Assembly: GCA_035610835.1 (NCBI GenBank)
Contig: CM069459.1
Span: 60,109,817-60,173,816, forward strand
Direction of reading: 5' to 3'
DNA length: 64,000 nucleotides
Origin: Ophiura sarsii
Taxonomy: Eukaryota; Echinodermata; Ophiuroidea; Amphilepidida; Ophiuridae
Numbering within the stretch: position 1 is the first letter of the stretch; the number at the start of each line of letters is the position of its first letter. The notes under the pieces were generated by a model, which ran no database searches, was not told the origin of the DNA, and saw only the letters and a list, made by a program, of their open reading frames with translations. This document shows, in pieces, positions 26,501 through 30,424 of this stretch. A program made the translations under genes and the position numbers.

Positions 26501-27750
26501 GTAAAATCGTACCAGTATCGACCGATACTGGCAACCTTTATGTTCCAGTATTGCAAGACACTGGTGTACCAGTATCTGGGACCTAAAGTACACTTTTCCA
26601 AATTACCAAAGGGATTCTTGATAAAGGGAGTAAAGTGAGAGAAGAAAGAACAACATAAAACTATGAAATGAAAATTAGCATGATGTTTCTTGGTATATTT
26701 TCTCTTCAGGTCCGTCCTTCAGTAGCTTCTTAACGAATCTAGTCGGATTTCATTGGTAAGATTTTGTTTGTTTGTTTGCCTAACTTGACGACGGTGCCGT
26801 AATATTACAGTCTGTTGAAGTGACACTCGTACGCGGAGCCCGTAAAATCACGGGCTGAGTAGAAGGTTCTTTAAGACTAATTGACCTTTGACCCAACCCA
26901 TACGTGATCTCATACTGGCTGTTATGACCCTGGTTGTGACCCCTGCCTTGATAGGTTATGACCGCGGAAGTGACCTATGATCTTGTGAACCGGAATTGGG
27001 GCTTAATAGAGTGACCTCAAAATACCTTTCGCGCACCACTGTAAATCTGAAAATTCGCTGGGCGCGGGCAATACTGGTTAATCTTTAAACGTACGAAGAT
27101 TCCGGCGAACCTAAATATTGCTTTTTGCAAATAGAAAAATACATGACATAAATTGCCCGCTTAAAAGCGCTATTAATTCGCTCTGGTAAATCTATTGTTA
27201 TCAATACTATGAGAGGATTACCCAGTGCATATATTTAAATTCGGGGCTAACTGCATGGGTAAGCTTCCATTATGTTGCAAATTACATCTACGCTCATGCG
27301 TGTAAACTACTCAATGGGCGTTGCAATACTGTACAGCCGGTTGGTTGCACACGAGAATTATGTCATGTATAGCAACCAGTTTGGATGGAAGCAAAGCGAC
27401 TATTTAAATTTGTTGACGGTTTTTAGGGCATCAATTTATAGCGCTGCTAAGCGGGCCTTGTAACCTAATGTTGTCAACATGTATCTTTCCATCATATTCT
27501 TTATACATTTGTTTTCTTCAGGATGGTACGTGGTCTTGGTATATTCGCTATTGTATTTGCTCCTTTGTGCATATATCTGCGTGGAACGGCTAAAGAAGGC
27601 GGCTCTAAAGACGATGAGCGTGGGATTCTCGTGCAGTCCCATCAGCCAGACATGGCAGTTGTGAATCAAACGGAGGATTTGATTGATACAGAGTCTAGAT
27701 CGATACCCATGCATTCCTTGTACAATACTCAAAATGGTGCTATTGAATGA
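355..27750 (+). CDS. SLC18A-like: SLC18-family vesicular amine transporter (VMAT/VAChT-like), 3' 12 exons; 5' end outside window
   Basis: Major-facilitator proton antiporter of the SLC18 family, which loads monoamines or acetylcholine into secretory vesicles. The exons are 355-723, 3559-3642, 7034-7129, 7364-7453, 9052-9156, 13229-13324, 14311-14389, 16060-16111, 19016-19079, 25386-25505, 26710-26755 and 27522-27750. All have AG/GT borders, phases agree throughout, and they sum to 475 codons plus TGA. Family signatures in order are VPIVPDFLLYQ (end of TM1), a long luminal loop with sequon NNSS, GLLFASK (TM2, with the conserved Lys), GVGATLNDVAG (TM4), YSEDEEKRG, VGPPFGALFYE (TM5), LEPSLPVWM (TM7), TIDSTM..YLVD (TM10), FALGPS (TM11) and FAPLCIYLR (TM12). 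Known VMAT/VAChT proteins are about 510-600 residues, so only the N-terminus and most of TM1 are missing. The TM11 aspartate of VMAT/VAChT is a threonine here. Substrate cannot be assigned; an invertebrate-specific SLC18 paralogue is likely. Confidence 0.93.
763..995 (+). mobile_element. TTAA-family MITE, copy 1
   Basis: A 233-bp non-autonomous element with ends AACACTTTCCACGCGGC and its complement. The conserved interior includes CTGCAGACGACATTCCAAAA, CCATATTTGGAATCAC and GTACAAACATGCCTAGTATT. It is 40 bp into the intron after exon a. TTAA at the tips of the family suggests piggyBac-type targeting (inference). Confidence 0.85.
1171..1475. repeat. Degenerate minisatellite, AAAGGTCTCAAATGTTGAT type
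   Basis: About 300 bp of alternating AAAGGTCTCAAATGTTGATA and AAGGGGTCAAATA words, roughly 20-40 bp per unit with heavy decay. In the first visible SLC18 intron. Confidence 0.75.
2112..2324 (-). mobile_element. TTAA-family MITE, copy 2
   Basis: Reverse orientation: CGGCTATTAGTTTTACCATT at left, CTGCAGACACCTGCCGC and AAAGTGTTAA at right. Confidence 0.8.
2338..2790. repeat. Two diverged direct repeats of ~180 bp
   Basis: CATTTAAAGATCACGATC, then CTCCTTGTACGCCTATTTTA, CACGTAAGCTAAACCA and GATGACGTAGAGTG at 2338-2510 recur in the same order at about 2599-2790. Confidence 0.75.
3559..3642 (+). CDS. SLC18A-like: SLC18 transporter exon b: TM4 region
   Basis: 84-bp exon between TTATAG and GTTTGT. 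It encodes VFAIGQTYAWLIVARLIHGV followed by GATLNDVAG, matching the VMAT segment that contains RSLQGIGSSCSSVAG. A poly-G run follows 28 bp into the intron. Confidence 0.9.
3671..3690. repeat. Poly-G run
   Basis: About 19 G in a row, 28 bp past the exon b donor. Similar G or C runs occur at about 13058-13073, 15598-15612, 36084-36100, 36293-36320, 45277-45292 and 47673-47686; lengths may be uncertain in assembly. Confidence 0.9.
4327..4667. mobile_element. Foldback MITE, TATCGAG family
   Basis: Inverted ends TCCATTAATACTCGATGAAT / TTATCGAGTATAAATGGA, with more inverted CTCGATA words inside (GGCCCCCGTATTATATCGAG). Related copies are at 13545-14022, 35896-36475 and 42590-43052. Confidence 0.8.
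4854..5615 (+). mobile_element. CR1/L2-like LINE, 5'-truncated 3' end
   Basis: ORF at 4952-5524 (open further upstream in frame) encodes the C-terminal part of a non-LTR reverse transcriptase: VRALVISRLDYGNLLLFGA, VQRLQNNAARLI, LKELHWLPIRERIQFKLCLF and AGPRAWNNLP are the usual post-RT motifs. The 3' end has GCGCTATATAAAT and then a (TTATG)n tail. It lies inside a TTAA-family MITE. No RT catalytic motif remains. Confidence 0.88.
5653..6858. mobile_element. 1.2-kb TIR element nested in MITE copy 3
   Basis: CGGCCGAGTGCACCAATGAC then GGGTA at 5653-5677 is matched exactly by its reverse complement at 6834-6858. Subterminal stretches with GTTACTAGCGAGGTA-like and GTAAGCTACCTCCCTAGTAG words occur at both ends. 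It carries a tRNA-like sequence at 6187-6258 and no transposase. Confidence 0.85.
6187..6258 (+). tRNA. tRNA-like sequence inside the 1.2-kb TIR element
   Basis: TGCGTGG and CCACGCA form a perfect 7-bp acceptor-like stem around a box B (GGTTCGATTCCC). The T stem and box A are poor, so a degenerate tRNA-derived sequence is more likely than a functional gene. Confidence 0.4.
7034..7129 (+). CDS. SLC18A-like: SLC18 transporter exon c: TM4-TM5 loop
   Basis: Acceptor TTTCAG, donor GTAAGA. Encodes GLGVLAHRYSEDEEKRGFAL then GLAIGGFALGAL. The acidic YSEDEEKRG corresponds to YTDDEERG of VMATs, the signature cytoplasmic turn of the family. Confidence 0.93.
7364..7453 (+). CDS. SLC18A-like: SLC18 transporter exon d: TM5-TM6
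   Basis: Acceptor TTGCAG, donor GTGAGT. Encodes VGPPFGALFYEVSGKATPFL followed by ILAVMISLLLG. The VGPPFG motif is almost invariant in VMAT and VAChT. Confidence 0.94.
7805..8172. mobile_element. Small TIR element enclosing a tRNA-like sequence
   Basis: TTCATGTAAGCACTCACGAA at the left matches, inverted, TTCGTGAGCGCTTACTTGAA at the right with few mismatches. A second short hairpin, GCGCCCTCTATA type, lies at 8090-8133. Interior is non-coding. Confidence 0.6.
7925..7992 (-). tRNA. tRNA-like (SINE head or pseudogene) inside a small TIR element
   Basis: Minus strand shows a box-A-like TAGCGTAGTGGTTAGGA and box B GGTTCGAGTCC at tRNA spacing. The acceptor and anticodon stems pair poorly, so this is a degenerate tRNA-derived sequence. 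It is enclosed by inverted repeats at about 7805-7835 and 8143-8172. Confidence 0.5.
8180..9050. other. Intron between SLC18 exons d and e
   Basis: TTAATCCACAACATGGAT recurs two or three times at 8265-8345 (a short local repeat). The remainder is AT-rich intron with a long CT tract before exon e. Confidence 0.55.
9052..9156 (+). CDS. SLC18A-like: SLC18 transporter exon e: end of TM6 and central cytoplasmic loop
   Basis: Acceptor after a strong CT-rich tract (TTGCTTTAG), donor GTGAGA. Encodes VAEVIVMEPRLNRTEELPAS then PIYKIVMDPQILVASG, collinear with the VMAT loop ending in LLKDPYILIAAG. The loop is the usual hydrophilic linker between the two six-helix halves. Confidence 0.9.
9160..10140. 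other. Intron after SLC18 exon e
   Basis: No repeat family recognised before the MITE at 10150. Short runs of alternating ACACGCGT-like sequence near 9290-9345. Confidence 0.5.
10150..10332 (+). mobile_element. TTAA-family MITE, copy 4, left end lost
   Basis: Starts at the GCAGACTACAGTTTAAAAAT block and keeps GTACAAACATGCCTAGTATT and the right end CATGGAAAGTGTTA. The first ~17 bp of the family are missing. Confidence 0.75.
10425..10765. mobile_element. TIR element, CAGACGACGGTGGCCACGCG family, copy 1
   Basis: GTCAGACGACGGTGGCCACG at left and CGTGGCCGCCATCGTCTGG at right are inverted. An inverted, shortened relative is at 56640-56905, sharing CGGGCGATGACTGTTAAAAA-type and ATGGTGCACTCCCGTTGCCA words. 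Confidence 0.7.
10942..12558 (+). mobile_element. Tc1-family DNA transposon, apparently intact
   Basis: Terminal inverted repeats begin CACAAAGAATTAAGTTAAGC and run on into a C (or G) tract. They are at about 10942-10970 and 12530-12558, with TATA next to each end as expected for a TA target. The ~1.6-kb length is normal for Tc1. A single uninterrupted transposase ORF lies inside. It sits in the SLC18 intron before exon f, in the same orientation as the host gene. Confidence 0.92.
11207..12235 (+). CDS. Tc1-like transposase (DD34E)
   Basis: Cut-and-paste transposase, 342 residues from the ATG at 11207; the frame is open back to 11054, but MVARRRLSDGERWRI is the usual Tc1 start. The N-terminus has paired helix-turn-helix features (MIESGMSRKAVARTF, then GRPR hook-like RSGRPRVT). 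The catalytic domain has HWSDESRF, MDDNARPH and SPDLNPIEHVWD; exactly 34 residues separate the second Asp from the Glu. A glycine-rich box (PFGGGSIMVWGCF) is present. Length matches active Tc1 proteins (~340) and there are no stops or frameshifts, so it may be functional or recently inserted. GC content is clearly higher than the surrounding intron. Confidence 0.95.
   Translation: MVARRRLSDGERWRIIGMIESGMSRKAVARTFGYHHSVISRLVQKHQETGAVKDRSRSGRPRVTTVRQDRALLRLVRRYPFASSNFLKDNWLRNRRLCHRTVRNRLKSAGLRSRRVIKRPRLLERHQRERLAWCLARRGWNIRSWRRVHWSDESRFLLYVTDGRVRVWRHKNTAYAPKNIQPTVPFGGGSIMVWGCFSHDCKLDLITVRGNLNGERYAEEILNTTVIPHFDDHTLASRPIFMDDNARPHRARRVRALLEQGAVTTIPWPAYSPDLNPIEHVWDMLGRQIAKMVPPIANLDELERALHREWNNLPQQRIRRLTGSMRRRVESVIRSRGSYTRY
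12825..13070. repeat. Tandem duplication, ~123-bp unit, two copies
   Basis: CATCTGCTCATTCATTATGA to CTCCGGTGGAGGGTGG occurs at 12825-12947 and again at 12948-13070, with only a few differences plus a G-tract length change. Recent local duplication in an SLC18 intron. Confidence 0.88.
13229..13324 (+). CDS. SLC18A-like: SLC18 transporter exon f: TM7 and LEP motif
   Basis: Acceptor CCTCTAG, donor GTAAGG. Encodes GALTVASMLMGLLEPSLPVW then MEQTMNPRRWHLG. LEPSLPVWM matches LEPALPIWM of VMATs. The Tc1 element lies in the intron just upstream. Confidence 0.93.
13545..14022. mobile_element. TATCGAG-family MITE interrupted by another foldback element
   Basis: The left part CTCGATACAATTATCGAGAC to GTCTAAAT (13545-13610) and right part GTATCGAGTATTAATGGAAC flank an insert starting AAAGTGCTCAACAAAAG. 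That insert is one arm plus loop of the element seen whole at 32787-33340, here in the opposite sense and lacking its other arm. Confidence 0.7.
14311..14389 (+). CDS. SLC18A-like: SLC18 transporter exon g: TM8
   Basis: Acceptor AATTTTAG, donor GTGAGT. Encodes GAIFLPSGVAYIISSTVMGY then LGFKLGR. FLP..VAYIIS parallels FLPASISYLIG of VMAT. The Arg codon is split with the next exon. Confidence 0.92.
14445..15355. repeat. ~32-bp minisatellite split by a mariner-type MITE
   Basis: Units like GAGAGGCATGGTGCAAAATA then TTGCCCTAAAT run from 14445 to 14606 and continue from 15289 to 15355. Removing the insert plus one TA restores a normal CAACATATTG junction. Confidence 0.82.
14607..15288. mobile_element. 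Mariner-type MITE with 29-bp TIRs
   Basis: TACAGGGTGACCCAGAAAAT then GTTGAACCC at left; near-perfect complement at 15260-15288. TA target duplication is confirmed by the repeat it interrupts. No transposase. Confidence 0.85.
15755..15782. repeat. (TTTG)n microsatellite
   Basis: Five or so TTTG units in the intron before exon h. Confidence 0.8.
16060..16111 (+). CDS. SLC18A-like: SLC18 transporter exon h: TM9 start
   Basis: 52-bp exon, acceptor ATAACAG, donor GTGAGT. Encodes (R)WACSLLATVGMGVFICL, equivalent to RWLCALLGMIIVG in VMAT2. Too short to stand alone, but the phase match to both neighbours supports it. Confidence 0.88.
16112..16999. other. Intron sequence after exon h
   Basis: AT-rich, non-coding. 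Apart from the tRNA-like remnant at 16326-16400 nothing is recognised up to the LINE. Confidence 0.6.
16326..16400 (+). tRNA. Degenerate tRNA-like sequence
   Basis: Box-A-like TTGGCTCAGTAAGG and box-B-like GCGTTCGATTCCCGG at the right spacing; stems only partly pair. Probably a tRNA-derived SINE remnant in the intron after exon h. Confidence 0.4.
17000..18925 (+). mobile_element. Degenerate CR1/L2-like LINE with reverse transcriptase, interrupted
   Basis: RT begins VSNLRFVSKIVEKVVAHRLA and includes LLDLSAAFDTIDHD (motif A) before an insertion at 17253-17719. It resumes at RRLESIGVKDSALKWFQSYL with GVPQGSVLGP and HSYADDTQLY (catalytic motif C). A frameshift near 18225 breaks it before the C-terminal LKDLHWLPVRERIHFKLLLL. 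The 3' end is GGCGCATTATAAATGCC followed by (ATT)n. It is broken and 5'-truncated, so inactive. It lies in the intron between exons h and i. Confidence 0.9.
17253..17719 (+). mobile_element. Short retroelement inserted into the LINE, with (TTG)n and (ATT)n
   Basis: Interrupts the reverse-transcriptase frame between FDTIDHD and the following RRLESIG. It ends AAGGCGCTTGATAAATTGTA plus (TTATTA)n, a LINE/SINE-type 3' tail. Contains a (TTG)n run at about 17503-17538. No box A or B promoter was seen, so the class (SINE or truncated LINE) is uncertain. Confidence 0.6.
19016..19079 (+). CDS. SLC18A-like: SLC18 transporter exon i: TM9-TM10
   Basis: 64-bp exon, acceptor TTACCGCAG, donor GTAAGT. Encodes IPFSKIISHLIGPMFAMGLF then FG, collinear with [22 protein letters not shown] of VMAT2. 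A LINE occupies the intron upstream. Confidence 0.9.
19292..19368 (+). tRNA. Degenerate tRNA-like sequence
   Basis: TTGCTCAGTGGATTAGAATT (D-arm/box A) and CACGTTCGAATCCTGG (box B) at tRNA spacing, GATCGG at the start and GGTCGAAC at the end. Stems are imperfect; likely a SINE remnant. Confidence 0.4.
19915..20015. repeat. GCGGGAG-rich simple repeat
   Basis: Repeated GCGGGAGTGCGGGAG and GCGGGAGACTCCCGCCTAAT words, partly palindromic. In the intron before exon j. Confidence 0.7.
20446..20765. repeat. Hairpin, ~320 bp
   Basis: CAGACAGCATAACTATAAAA and CTAGGAGGCAATTTTTTCTT at left face AATTGCCTCCTAGCG and TTTTAGTTATGTTGTCTGA at right. Confidence 0.75.
21409..22124. repeat. Perfect tandem duplication of a 358-bp unit
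   Basis: The block beginning CGCTTCGCGCTGGACCCGCT at 21409 repeats at 21767; by eye the two copies are identical. The unit itself has degenerate TAATCCAG...AGGTGCCCTTAATAAT words that continue to about 22450. Either very recent or an assembly duplication. Confidence 0.9.
22610..22870. repeat. Foldback repeat with perfect core palindrome, copy 1
   Basis: ATACGATTCTTAATTACTTC and AAAATCATGGTTTTAGAGTG face CACTCTAAAACCATGATTTT and GGAATCGTAT across the core TGTCGGATATCCGACA (22783-22798). The left flank TTTAAAGGTATATTATGTGA recurs at 31632 and, inverted, at about 34560. Confidence 0.85.
22886..23110. repeat. AAGGTTCT/AGAACCTT foldback repeat
   Basis: Multiple inverted words (AAAGGTTCTGTAGAGAACCT, TGGTTCTTTTTTGAACCTTT) and a right end TTTTTCTAAGAGTGTA, a terminus found in widespread animal MITEs. 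Confidence 0.6.
23700..24260. repeat. Long inverted repeat, arms ~200 bp
   Basis: TGATAATGATGTTAAGACAC and TAATGAAGGGACGATTTTTT at 23857-23897 face TCGTCCCTTCATTAGTGTCT at about 24040. Pairing extends outward through AAAGTATAC and GAAAGGAAATGGATCAGAGA on both sides. Confidence 0.82.
24817..25174. repeat. Palindrome-array element 1
   Basis: A ~360-bp element made of about eight ~20-bp palindromes of the form CCAGTATCGnnCGATACTGG, separated by spacers of about 12-24 bp. The ends are inverted: AAGTGTACTTTAGGTCC at left, GGGACCTAAAGTTCACTT at right. No ORF of interest. It is in the SLC18 intron 200 bp before exon j. Element 2 (26195-26602) is a homologous copy. Confidence 0.85.
25386..25505 (+). 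CDS. SLC18A-like: SLC18 transporter exon j: TM10-TM11, TM11 Asp replaced
   Basis: 120-bp exon, acceptor ACACAG, donor GTAAGT. Encodes GTIDSTMTAELNYLVDIRYG then AAYGAAAAISTFSFSLGFAL and G. The TM10 Asp (TIDS) is kept. Aligning VDIRY with VDLRH of VMAT2 without gaps puts Thr where VMAT2 has the TM11 Asp (YAIADVAF). The exon is flanked on both sides by palindrome-array elements at 24817-25174 and 26195-26602. Confidence 0.92.
25655..25727 (-). tRNA. tRNA-Thr(GGT)-like sequence, probably the head of a SINE
   Basis: The minus strand folds as a canonical 72-nt tRNA plus discriminator A: 7-bp acceptor stem (ACCATCG/CAATGGT, one C-A mismatch), D arm GCCT...AGGC, anticodon stem TTGGC/GCCAG with loop ATGGTAC (anticodon GGT), 5-base variable loop, T stem CCCGG/CCGGG with TTCGAAT. 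A short T-rich stretch follows. An inverted 5'-truncated copy of the T arm and 3' flank is at 25928-26005, pointing to a retrotransposed tRNA-derived family rather than a housekeeping gene. Confidence 0.6.
25902..26046. repeat. Inverted repeat with partial tRNA-derived copy
   Basis: 25902-25922 (AGCATTCTATGCGGGGATCA) returns as its reverse complement at about 26026-26046. Between them, 25928-26005 repeats in inverted orientation the T arm and AT-rich 3' flank of the tRNA-like sequence at 25600-25680. The flanking arms look like the ends of a small foldback element. Confidence 0.7.
26135..26194 (+). mobile_element. TTAA-family MITE, left-end fragment
   Basis: TTAACACTTTC then CGTCTGCAGACAACAGCCCC and AAAATTTCAAAAAATGTTTC match the first 60 bp of the family; the sequence then turns into palindrome-array element 2. 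Confidence 0.65.
26195..26602. repeat. Palindrome-array element 2
   Basis: Same architecture as element 1: ends AAAAGTGTACTTTAG and CCTAAAGTACACTTTT, with about ten CCAGTATCG..CGATACTGG palindromes. Several spacers match those of element 1 (for example CAACCTTTATGTT and ACAAAG..AGTGTT), so the copies descend from one multi-palindrome ancestor. It abuts the left end of a TTAA-family MITE. Confidence 0.85.
26710..26755 (+). CDS. SLC18A-like: SLC18 transporter exon k: TM11 end and loop
   Basis: 46-bp exon, acceptor CTCTTCAG, donor GTAAGA. Encodes GPSFSSFLTNLVGFHW; GPS followed by GF-W is the VMAT pattern (GPSAGG...GFPW). Confidence 0.88.
27522..27750 (+). CDS. SLC18A-like: SLC18 transporter last exon: TM12 and cytoplasmic tail
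   Basis: Acceptor TTTCTTCAG. Encodes MVRGLGIFAIVFAPLCIYLR (TM12) and a ~54-residue hydrophilic tail ending NTQNGAIE, stop TGA at 27748. FAPLC-L-R matches VMAT TM12. The tail is acidic and Ser/Thr rich; no dileucine sorting motif like that of VMAT2 is obvious. A 17-bp minisatellite begins about 200 bp after the stop. Confidence 0.92.
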
Positions 27751-27954
27751 TGATGGCGCATAAAACCGTGAAAATTCCGTTATTTTTTGAACGGATGAGC
27801 TGACGCCATTTTCGCGTGATAATTTCACGTAGCCGATTTTAAGGAGAATTTGCTTGTCCAACGTTCAACGTTCTGACCGACTTCCACCCATTTGTGGTGT
27901 ATGGTCACAATTGTCGTCTCTTGATAAGAAGCAAACTTCCCCATCACGAGTTGG

Positions 27955-28213
27955 CACCAACTGTATTGGTGCATCGACTGTATTGGCGCACCGACTGTAT
28001 TGGCGCACCGACTGTATTGGCGCACCGACTGTATTGGCGCACCGACTGTATTGGCGCACCGACTGTATTGGCGCACCGACTGTATTGGCGCACCGACTGT
28101 ATTGGCGCACCGACTGTATTGGCGCACCGACTGTATTGGTGCACCGACTGTATTGGTGCACCGACTGTATTGGTGCACCAACTGTATTGGTGCACCAACT
28201 GTATTGGTGTAAA
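27955..28213. repeat. 17-bp minisatellite, ~15 copies
   Basis: Unit GACTGTATTGGCGCACC. The inner copies are uniform; GGTGCACC variants sit at both edges. No stop occurs in several frames because 17 is not divisible by 3, which creates long false ORFs on both strands. Lies ~200 bp past the SLC18 stop. Confidence 0.95.
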
Positions 28214-28399
28214 CATTATCGGCTAACAAGTGAAATTCAAAAACCCGACTCAAAACTCCGAAGATTTTGGCACTCCTAGTCTGAATACCAAATACATAAT
28301 GTGAACATGTTCAATGTTCGTCCATTTTGTCTTATCTTAAAACATGACCTGAACAGTATATTGATATTGTGGTGATAACTACTACTGTTTTGAATATGT

Positions 28400-28646
28400 T
28401 TAACGCTTTCCATGCGGCAGGTGGTTGCAGACGACAGTCCAAATTTTCACTAAGTGTTTAAAAAAATTGTCAAAATTATTGTATTTCATTACCATATTTG
28501 GAATCACCATGAGAAATGCATTGAAATAAGTACAAACATGCCTAATATTGGTTCAGTAATCCTTGAGGTAGACCTTGAAAGTTGGGAAATGTTTCTGAAA
28601 AATCTGTTTTGTATGGTAAAACCAAAAGCCGCGTGGAAAGTGTTAA
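28400..28646 (+). mobile_element. TTAA-family MITE, copy 5
   Basis: Full length with TTAACGCTTTCCATGCGGC at left and GCCGCGTGGAAAGTGTTAA at right, about 650 bp past the SLC18 stop. Confidence 0.85.
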
Positions 28647-29488
28647 GTTATGTCAAGTATTTATCGTATTATATTCGCGGGACAATAGCATTTTAAGGCG
28701 AGATCTCCATACCAGATTACAACACGTTGCGCACGATGCAACAAGAACATAAGAGCCATACACAGCAATATTTATGATGTCACAAACAACCCAGTGCAAT
28801 GCACAGCAGTATAGATTGGGTGACAGCTATCTTTATCAACAAAAGCAACGGTCGGAGGGACCGGACTGTCGATACATGCTTGAGGAACAGCATATGACCA
28901 CAACACTGTCCACTATGCCTTATTGCCCTTGATAATGATTCGGCGCGAGTTTTAAAAGCACGTGTCCTAAACAAAACAGTATGCGCGCGCATACTGCCGG
29001 GCAAAGAACAATGGCAACTGCCGACCAAATGCTTGGTATGACGTCACCTGTCATCCCATCTTTACAGAGAATTAATAAGCTGTAATTACAGTATTGATTA
29101 ATCAATATTACGCTCTGAAATCCTAACACGTAACTACTTGAAACCGTAACTTTTACAACTACTAAACTACTTGAGTCCAGTAAATACTTGAATCCAATAT
29201 GGGTTTAAATGTTTGCACCGCGTGCAAGATGTTGTAATCCAGTATGGATACCTCGCCTAATGAGGTAGAAACTTCGCATATGTTGCGTGATGTTGTGTTA
29301 ATTTGAACCATTCTACGCTAGATATTAAAATGCTATAGCAAAATGATTTAAACGATAACCACTTGTGTTCATGAATGATTTTCAATAAGCCTATATTTAT
29401 GGACCCCCCCCATTCCTGAAGAAAATAACAGCCCAGCCCCTAGAACATGTAAAAGCTGTCTTGCATATCCCAGGAAGGGCGATTCCAT

Positions 29489-29623
29489 TGTGAATTATAT
29501 GTAAATTATATGTAAATTATATGTAAATTATATGTAAATTATATATAAATTATATGTAAATTATATGTAAATTATATGTAAATTATATGTAAATTATATG
29601 TAAATTATATGTAAATTATATGG
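29489..29623. repeat. 11-bp minisatellite, ~12 copies
   Basis: Unit TATATGTAAAT, nearly perfect (one copy has ATATATAAAT). In the spacer between SLC18 and the carboxypeptidase gene 2 3' end. Confidence 0.95.
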
Positions 29624-29935
29624 CTCATGGAAAAGACATGATGAAAGATATTATGTTGATACGGAAAAAGAATGCCTAACATATTTATATAAGGCCGACA
29701 GATTTTTTTTTTTGATCGACATTTTGTGTCCGTGTCCTCTTAATGTGTACAGATACGTGAAAGATGGGGCATTGTCAATAGGCCTATCAAGTTTTTTACC
29801 TTCAAAAAAGAAGAAATGAAAATGACAGGGTGTCTCAGAATTATTTATACCGTGTTTGAAAAAGTAATAGATGAATAAAAACAACAAGCGTAGAATCTAA
29901 ATACATTACATACAGTTTCCTAATTATTCTATCAA

Positions 29936-29941
29936 TTTATT
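29936..29941 (-). promoter_or_regulatory. Possible poly(A) signal of carboxypeptidase gene 2
   Basis: AATAAA on the minus strand about 290 bp past the stop codon. It is the first AATAAA I noticed downstream; single hexamers are common in AT-rich DNA, so this is only a candidate. Confidence 0.3.
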
Positions 29942-30230
29942 CAAGATATCTCTATTTGTTTCGGCATGGCAATACATTATTACAAATCAGTGAAAACCTG
30001 TTTTTCACTTCACTTTCAGCATATTGAATTCAAAAAAGAATCATGGAGAAAAAAGAAAAGAAAAAGAATGAGGACCTTTGGGTAAAACGTGGCTCTTTTT
30101 AAATGACGCCAAACTGGATTAGAAATTAAATTGCCCCAAATGAATAAGGTGCGGGCGGCCTCCCTTTGGACACCGCCTCTGAGTAGAGATCTCAAGTCTC
30201 TGTATGGACACAGTGGTGAAAGTTCGGTTC

Positions 30231-30424
30231 TTATTTGTAGTACTCTTCGTACATATGACCGACTAGAGCTTTGACGCCTTCGTATGTCTCTATACCAGAT
30301 GGCTGGATCTGATCGGCCGGAAGTAAGAAACCAAATTCACCCATATCTCGCAGCTCGCACACGTAGGAATATTTAGCACCTAACGTAGCGTAACCCCAGT
30401 CTACACTGCATCCAGACGCGGCAT
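30231..30424 (-). CDS. CPA-like: Carboxypeptidase gene 2 exon 10: catalytic Glu and C-terminus
   Basis: Encodes AASGCSVDWGYATLGAKYSY then VCELRDMGEFGFLLP and the C-terminus EEYYK, stop TAA (30233-30231). Glu380 in ELRD is the catalytic base. Val in SGCSVDW marks A-type specificity; B-type enzymes have Asp there. Confidence 0.95.

Larger units (their letters stand above)
28650..30230. other. Convergent spacer between SLC18 and carboxypeptidase gene 2
   Basis: Non-coding apart from the 11-bp array. 29825-29900 (ATTTATACCGTGTTTGAAAA) resembles 63640-63660, a dispersed repeat. No gene seen. Confidence 0.6.

Noticed and set aside
24817..26602. CRISPR array
   Set aside because: Palindromic units vary, spacers are conserved between the two copies, and this is an animal intron with no cas genes.
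27825..28279. Six ORFs of 70-142 codons on both strands
   Set aside because: Products of the 17-bp minisatellite; identical 17-residue peptide repeats in every frame.
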